Positions 4,990-8,037 of a stretch of 8,037 nt of DNA are shown here, one piece after another (positions within the stretch are counted from its first letter, which is position 1; each line of letters starts with the position of its first letter). The stretch comes from Corynebacterium accolens. Lineage in GTDB: Bacteria > Actinomycetota > Actinomycetes > Mycobacteriales > Mycobacteriaceae. The DNA is taken from positions 1,316,869 to 1,324,905 of the forward strand of contig NZ_CP100376.1 in assembly GCF_030515985.1 (NCBI RefSeq). Direction: 5' to 3'. Both the position numbers and the translations under genes were made by a program. The notes under the pieces were generated by a model. The model made no database searches, had not been told where the DNA came from, and saw nothing but the letters and a program-made list of their open reading frames with translations.

Positions 4990-5015
4990 AAGAGGTTTAC
5001 GCCCTCTTTCTTTTT
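4990..5015 (+). terminator. intrinsic terminator on the plus strand
   Basis: AAGAGG (4990-4995), loop TTTACGC, CCTCTT (5003-5008) is followed by TC and five T residues (5011-5015). It ends plus-strand transcription, yet no plus-strand gene is known between 4798 and 4990. It could block read-through or end a short antisense RNA. Confidence 0.5.
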
Positions 5016-5026
5016 GCTACTAGAGA

Positions 5027-5032
5027 ATCATG
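5027..5032 (-). promoter_or_regulatory. possible distal -10 box of whiB1
   Basis: The minus strand reads CATGAT. A start point about seven bases on (near 5020) would be about 59 bp from the centre of the GlxR-like site at 5072-5087, close to the class I CRP activation distance. No good -35 box is visible, as is typical of activator-dependent promoters. This would give whiB1 a leader of about 220 nt. Confidence 0.25.
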
Positions 5033-5071
5033 ACATGTTTACCCGATCGCCGCTAGGGTTAAAGGCTAAAT

Positions 5072-5087
5072 TGTGGTTAACATCACG
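5072..5087. promoter_or_regulatory. CRP/GlxR-like binding site
   Basis: TGTGG-TTAACA-TCACG matches the CRP/GlxR consensus TGTGA-N6-TCACA at eight of ten half-site positions; the mismatches are the inner base of the left arm and the outer base of the right arm. It lies 275-290 bp upstream of whiB1. M. tuberculosis whiB1 is known to be controlled by the CRP homologue Rv3676, which supports a link. The site could also serve the plus-strand gene at 5314. Confidence 0.5.
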
Positions 5088-5299
5088 CAAATAGGTGCAG
5101 TGTGGGGGCCATAAATGTCAAAATCGAATTTTAAAGAAACCTGTGAGAATCGCCGTGAGCTGCAGCTATAGGTGTTATATGGTGAGTGTGGTGAGGAAGA
5201 GACCGTCAAATTTCCCAGTTCAGCCCCCTGCCCCCGCGCTACTGCTGGCAACATCGAGGCCCACCGTGGGTGGCGCAGAAAAAATTCGCGCCGGATTAG

Positions 5300-5305
5300 T
5301 AGACT
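5300..5305 (+). promoter_or_regulatory. -10 box of the membrane protein gene
   Basis: TAGACT is followed by 8 nt and then the GTG at 5314, compatible with a leaderless transcript. There is no ribosome binding site before that GTG. No -35 box was found. Confidence 0.35.
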
Positions 5306-5313
5306 GTGGCTTT

Positions 5314-5793
5314 GTGTCTAAGCAGAACAAACGCCAGGTAAATAAACAGCAGCGAGATAAGTCGGCAGCGCCCGCGCCGGCACCGGAGAGTGCCCCGCAG
5401 TCGGTGCTGATAGGCGCTGGTATTGCCACGGTGCAATCCATCGCGGTTATTTGTTTTGGCATTTTCCTCATTGTGCGCGAAGCGGTGGGTGCGGAAAATG
5501 ACTCGATGGTCTCTGATTCCGGATCAGGAAGCTTTGTAGGGCTTGGCACCGCCATCTTTATCTTCATTGTCTTTGGCTTTGTCATCGCGGGCGCCTGGGC
5601 CATGGTGAAGGGAAAGCGATGGGGAAGAGGTGCCGTGGTCCTCGTAGAGCTCATCCTGGGTGCGAGTGCGTTTCAAATGTATAGCGGTGGATCCCCGGTG
5701 CTGGGAACTATCACACTGCTAAGCGCGGTCGCGGTGCTTTATCTCTTGATGTTTAGGCGCGAGTCCTCAGAGTGGGCCGCCTCGAATTTCTAA
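5314..5793 (+). CDS. small four-helix membrane protein
   Basis: The product is 159 aa: a charged N-terminus (MSKQNKRQVNKQQRDK), an Ala/Pro-rich linker, then four predicted membrane helices at about residues 31-52, 72-94, 100-117 and 122-142. It ends with a short polar tail in the cytoplasm. No catalytic motif is visible. By position it resembles the conserved integral membrane protein next to whiB1 in mycobacteria (Rv3217c, from memory); its function is unknown. I start at GTG 5314 because the protein-like sequence begins there and a possible -10 box precedes it. The same frame is open from 5095, but the extra 73 residues are Cys/Arg/Pro-rich and look non-coding. It converges on the next gene across a hairpin. 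Confidence 0.8.
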   Translation: MSKQNKRQVNKQQRDKSAAPAPAPESAPQSVLIGAGIATVQSIAVICFGIFLIVREAVGAENDSMVSDSGSGSFVGLGTAIFIFIVFGFVIAGAWAMVKGKRWGRGAVVLVELILGASAFQMYSGGSPVLGTITLLSAVAVLYLLMFRRESSEWAASNF

Positions 5794-5795
5794 GG

Positions 5796-5822
5796 GCCAC
5801 TCGCGCGGGAACCGCGAGTGGC
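5796..5822. terminator. 10-bp hairpin between convergent genes
   Basis: GCCACTCGCG (5796-5805), a 7-nt loop and CGCGAGTGGC (5813-5822) form a perfect stem. It starts three bases after the stop of the membrane protein gene and ends seven bases from the stop of the convergent propeller gene. It has no T-run on either side, so it is a bidirectional hairpin terminator of the kind common in actinobacteria. Confidence 0.7.
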
Positions 5823-5828
5823 ACTCGC

Positions 5829-7067
5829 TTAGTCGCTGCTGAGGCCAACGACGGTATCGCCGCGGGTTTCTACAATGGTCTCGCCCGCCAACGTGAGGTG
5901 GACAGGACCGCGGTAGCCTCCGCGGTCGACGGCTATCTCGCGCAGTACCTCGCCGGTAGACCAGTCCACCACGGCTATACCCTTTTCGGTGGGCATTAGC
6001 ATGCGCCCAGCCACTGAAATCGGGGTGCCGATGGCACCGTCAATGACGTGATCGACGTGCAAATCACTGGGGGTTAGAAGGTAGAGGCGCTGCCCATCAA
6101 ACCACGTCATGTGGTGCGGGAGATCCGCTACGGCTGGGGCAAAAGGACTTGTGCCGGAATCGATGGCGGCAGAAGGCTTTACGGGGGTAGAAGAAAGCTT
6201 GTCGCCCTGGTTGTTATAGGACTCAATGCGGGGTTCTGGGCCGGGGATATAGACCGCGGCGGCGTCTTGGCCCACCGCGATAAGCCGCGCCCCATCGCGT
6301 TCGAGGGAGACATCGGCGTCCATTTCTGGTTCCCGGGAGTCCTCCGGGGTGGTGTTTTGAAACCTTAACCACGTGGTGTGAGGTTCCTCCGGGCATGATT
6401 CCGTCAGCGCGAGGTTCTCGGTACGCGTGAGCGCCGAAGAAATGGCGCATTCCTCGTGCGGTTGCTTCTGCGCCTCCTGCTTGGCCTCCACGTCGCCGTA
6501 TTCCACGGTGCGCACGAGATCTGAGCGCCATAGGTCGATTCGCCCGGCAGATACGGTACCTACCCGGTCATTGGATCGCACGGGGATAACGTCCGGGGAA
6601 TTGATGGCACTGCGGGTGGAGTCATATTCACCCGTCGCGGCGTTGATGGCCACCGTATCCCCGCAGCCCACGCCCGTGCGATAGGTGGCAACCACCTTGC
6701 CCCAAGCAGTCGATAGCGAGCAGAGTTCGGCATCGCTGCGGGTATAGGTCCAGGCCGTGGAGCCGTCGGCATTGGTGGCAGTGAGCACATCGCCATCGTG
6801 GCTAATGCTCAACCCGTGGGCGGAAATGGCGCGGTATTGGCCGGGTACGGGCTGGTTGGGCAGGCTGTAGGCGGCGGTGAGGGAGGAGGGGACATCGGCA
6901 AGCACGGCGGCATCGCTTTCCCCAGGAACGGCCTCTTGGTGCAGGTCAGCCTGGTGGATATTGGCCGTGGCGACCGCGCCGCCCACCGCGATGGCGCAGA
7001 TAGCGCCGATGACGCCGGTGGCCTTCCAATCCGCCGCGGTAGCCCGCAAGATGGGGGCCTTAGTCAT
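5829..7067 (-). CDS. membrane-anchored beta-propeller (PQQ-like repeat) protein, Rv3212 type
   Basis: The 412-aa protein has a cytoplasmic N-terminus of about 16 residues, one membrane anchor (about 17-37, GVIGAICAIAVGGAVATANI), and a large exported domain. Propeller-like blades are suggested by repeated strand-turn units such as VLTATNADGSTAWTYTR, VAINAATGEYDS and IAVVDWSTGEVLREI. The exported part contains four cysteines (in ELCSLS, GVGCGD, HEECAI and TESCPE), enough for two disulfides. It resembles M. tuberculosis Rv3212, which also sits next to the rhlE homologue Rv3211; the molecular role is not established here. The ATG overlaps the helicase stop (ATGA) and follows a GAGGAGGG site, so translation is coupled. 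No PQQ-enzyme catalytic residues are evident, so a scaffold or envelope role is more likely than an enzyme. Confidence 0.85.
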   Translation of the reverse strand: MTKAPILRATAADWKATGVIGAICAIAVGGAVATANIHQADLHQEAVPGESDAAVLADVPSSLTAAYSLPNQPVPGQYRAISAHGLSISHDGDVLTATNADGSTAWTYTRSDAELCSLSTAWGKVVATYRTGVGCGDTVAINAATGEYDSTRSAINSPDVIPVRSNDRVGTVSAGRIDLWRSDLVRTVEYGDVEAKQEAQKQPHEECAISSALTRTENLALTESCPEEPHTTWLRFQNTTPEDSREPEMDADVSLERDGARLIAVGQDAAAVYIPGPEPRIESYNNQGDKLSSTPVKPSAAIDSGTSPFAPAVADLPHHMTWFDGQRLYLLTPSDLHVDHVIDGAIGTPISVAGRMLMPTEKGIAVVDWSTGEVLREIAVDRGGYRGPVHLTLAGETIVETRGDTVVGLSSD

Positions 7068-8037
7068 CGGCGCCCTCCTCGGGGCGTGCCCTTGCTGCGC
7101 CGAGACCCGTCCCGGGACCGCGATTGGGCTTGTCCCGCAGACCGCTTATGCGCCGGAAGTTGGCCAATCACGCTGGTGGCCGGCCCCACCTTTTCCTGCA
7201 CGCCAGCGGGGATGGACAGCGCCTGGGCAAGCTCCGGGGAGGTGGAAAACCACTGCGACGGCGTGGCCGTATCTAGGCCTAGTTCATCGTTGATGACCTG
7301 CCATTTGGCCAGCTCATCGTAGCCCACCAGGGTGACGGCGGTGCCGGTGTGCCCTGCGCGGCCGGTGCGCCCGATGCGGTGGATAAAGGTCATGGGATCA
7401 TCGGGAACCTGGTAGTTGATGACGTGGGTGACATCGTCGACGTCGATGCCGCGCGCCGCGATATCGGTGGCGACGAGGATGTCCACCTCGCCCGAGCGGA
7501 AGGCCTGCAGGGACTTCTCCCGGGACTTTTGGCCCAAGTCACCGTGCACGGCGCCGACGCGGAAGCCGCGCTCAGCAAGGTCATCGGCCAATTGCGCGGC
7601 CGAGCGTTTGGTGCGGGTAAAGATGATGGTGCGACCCCGGCCCTGGGCCTGCAGGATATGCGCGATGACCGGCACCTTATCCATGCGGTGGGCCTGGAAG
7701 GTGACCTTGCGGGTGGTTTCGTGCGTGACCTCATCCGCATCCGATTCGGCCCGGATGTGTACGGGCTTATTCATGAACTGGCGCGATAGGTTCAAGATGG
7801 CGCCGGGCATGGTGGCAGAAAACAGCATTGTTTGGTGCGCGTTGCCATCGAGCGCTTCCAAAATGGCCTCTATGGAGGGTAAAAAGCCTAGGTCCAGCAT
7901 CTCATCGGCCTCATCGAGCACCACGATGGCGACGTGGCGCAGGACCAGATCGCCGCGCTCGTGCAGATCGAGCAGGCGGCCTGGCGTGCCGATGACCACA
8001 TCGACGCCGCGCTGGAGAAGCTTAATTTGCTCCTCAT
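7064..8037 (-). CDS. rhlE: DEAD-box ATP-dependent RNA helicase, RhlE-like, 5' part missing
   Basis: This enzyme unwinds RNA duplexes using ATP in ribosome assembly or mRNA turnover. The right edge cuts the gene; 323 C-terminal residues are visible, so the Q motif and the Walker A motif lie outside. In order it shows TPGR (motif Ib, visible residues 17-20), DEAD (II, 41-44), SAT (III, 73-75), IIFTRTK (IV), ATDIAARGID (V) and HRIGRTGRAG (VI). A short basic tail of about 30 residues (RSAGQAQSRSRDGSRR and on) follows, typical of RNA-binding extensions. The codons between 8035 and 8000 continue the frame (EEQIKLLQRGVDV), so the Met-like GTG at 7999 is not the start. The stop overlaps the propeller gene. 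The helicase family is certain; the rhlE symbol rests on motif context and the Rv3211 neighbourhood. Confidence 0.95.
   Translation of the reverse strand, partial: EEQIKLLQRGVDVVIGTPGRLLDLHERGDLVLRHVAIVVLDEADEMLDLGFLPSIEAILEALDGNAHQTMLFSATMPGAILNLSRQFMNKPVHIRAESDADEVTHETTRKVTFQAHRMDKVPVIAHILQAQGRGRTIIFTRTKRSAAQLADDLAERGFRVGAVHGDLGQKSREKSLQAFRSGEVDILVATDIAARGIDVDDVTHVINYQVPDDPMTFIHRIGRTGRAGHTGTAVTLVGYDELAKWQVINDELGLDTATPSQWFSTSPELAQALSIPAGVQEKVGPATSVIGQLPAHKRSAGQAQSRSRDGSRRSKGTPRGGRR

Larger units (their letters stand above)
4798..5313. other. 516-bp intergenic regulatory region between whiB1 and the membrane protein gene
   Basis: No conserved gene is visible. In order it holds a whiB1 ribosome binding site (about 4808-4812), TTGACA on the plus strand (4821-4826), CACCT/AGGTG arms (4865-4882), the palindrome CTGCTAGCAG (4897-4906), the strong GGCCCG/CGGGCC hairpin (4910-4931) and an Arg-rich short frame (4900-4956, minus). 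Then come a plus-strand terminator (4990-5015), a CRP/GlxR-like site (5072-5087), the palindrome AGCTGCAGCT (5158-5167), and CCCAC/GTGGG (5260-5270) and GGCGC/GCGCC (5272-5292) repeats. A frame upstream of and in phase with the 5314 gene is open from 5095, but its composition is not protein-like. Confidence 0.6.

Noticed and set aside
5095..5313. N-terminal extension of the membrane protein from ATG 5095
   Set aside because: The extra 73 residues are not protein-like, cross several palindromes and lack a ribosome binding site; GTG 5314 has a -10 box at leaderless distance.
6798..7322. Plus-strand frames opposite the propeller and helicase genes
   Set aside because: They are antisense shadows crossing two well-supported minus-strand genes.
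1..8037. CRISPR array, rRNA, tRNA, integrase or complete insertion sequence
   Set aside because: No regularly spaced repeats, RNA gene signatures or transposase/integrase motifs were found on either strand.

Overview
The window looks like a chromosomal segment of a Corynebacterium (Actinobacteria, mycolic-acid group). It carries aroA, an SRAP gene, ybaK, sigH-rshA, whiB1 and an rhlE-type helicase, in the neighbourhood known from Corynebacterium and, more loosely, Mycobacterium. The SigH, WhiB1 and bL37 products are very close to family members I recall from those genera. Species cannot be fixed from the sequence alone.

Positions 1-1910 hold housekeeping and repair genes: the 5' part of aroA (minus, runs off the left edge), an SRAP DNA-protein-crosslink gene (plus), and a YbaK-type aminoacyl-tRNA deacylase (minus) whose 3' end overlaps the SRAP gene by 18 bp. 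Positions 1947-2821 hold sigH and its anti-sigma partner rshA, coupled by a TAATG overlap. aroA/SRAP and ybaK/sigH are two divergent pairs separated by only 19 and 36 bp. All four genes have a sigma-A-like -10 box 6-7 nt before the start codon, so all four are predicted to be leaderless.

Positions 2822-4357 are a lower-GC, accessory-looking segment between rshA and the next conserved genes. It holds inverted-repeat structures, a sequence resembling an IS3-family terminus, one unrecognised 149-aa gene with a good ribosome binding site, and what looks like a decayed minus-strand coding region.

Positions 4291-4797 (minus) hold whiB1, then a 24-aa gene for ribosomal protein bL37, then a strong intrinsic terminator. 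Upstream of whiB1 is a 516-bp gene-free stretch (4798-5313). It contains a CRP/GlxR-like site, palindromes, an 18-codon frame with five consecutive Arg codons, and a plus-strand terminator. It could be a long regulated whiB1 leader and is the most interesting regulatory region here.

Positions 5314-8037 hold a small four-helix membrane protein (plus). A hairpin separates it from a convergent minus-strand operon: an RhlE-like DEAD-box helicase (5' part cut off by the right edge) overlapping by ATGA a membrane-anchored beta-propeller protein of the Rv3212 type.

Together the conserved genes cover redox and heat stress control (SigH, RshA, WhiB1), translation and RNA handling (YbaK, bL37, RhlE), DNA repair (SRAP) and aromatic amino-acid synthesis (AroA).
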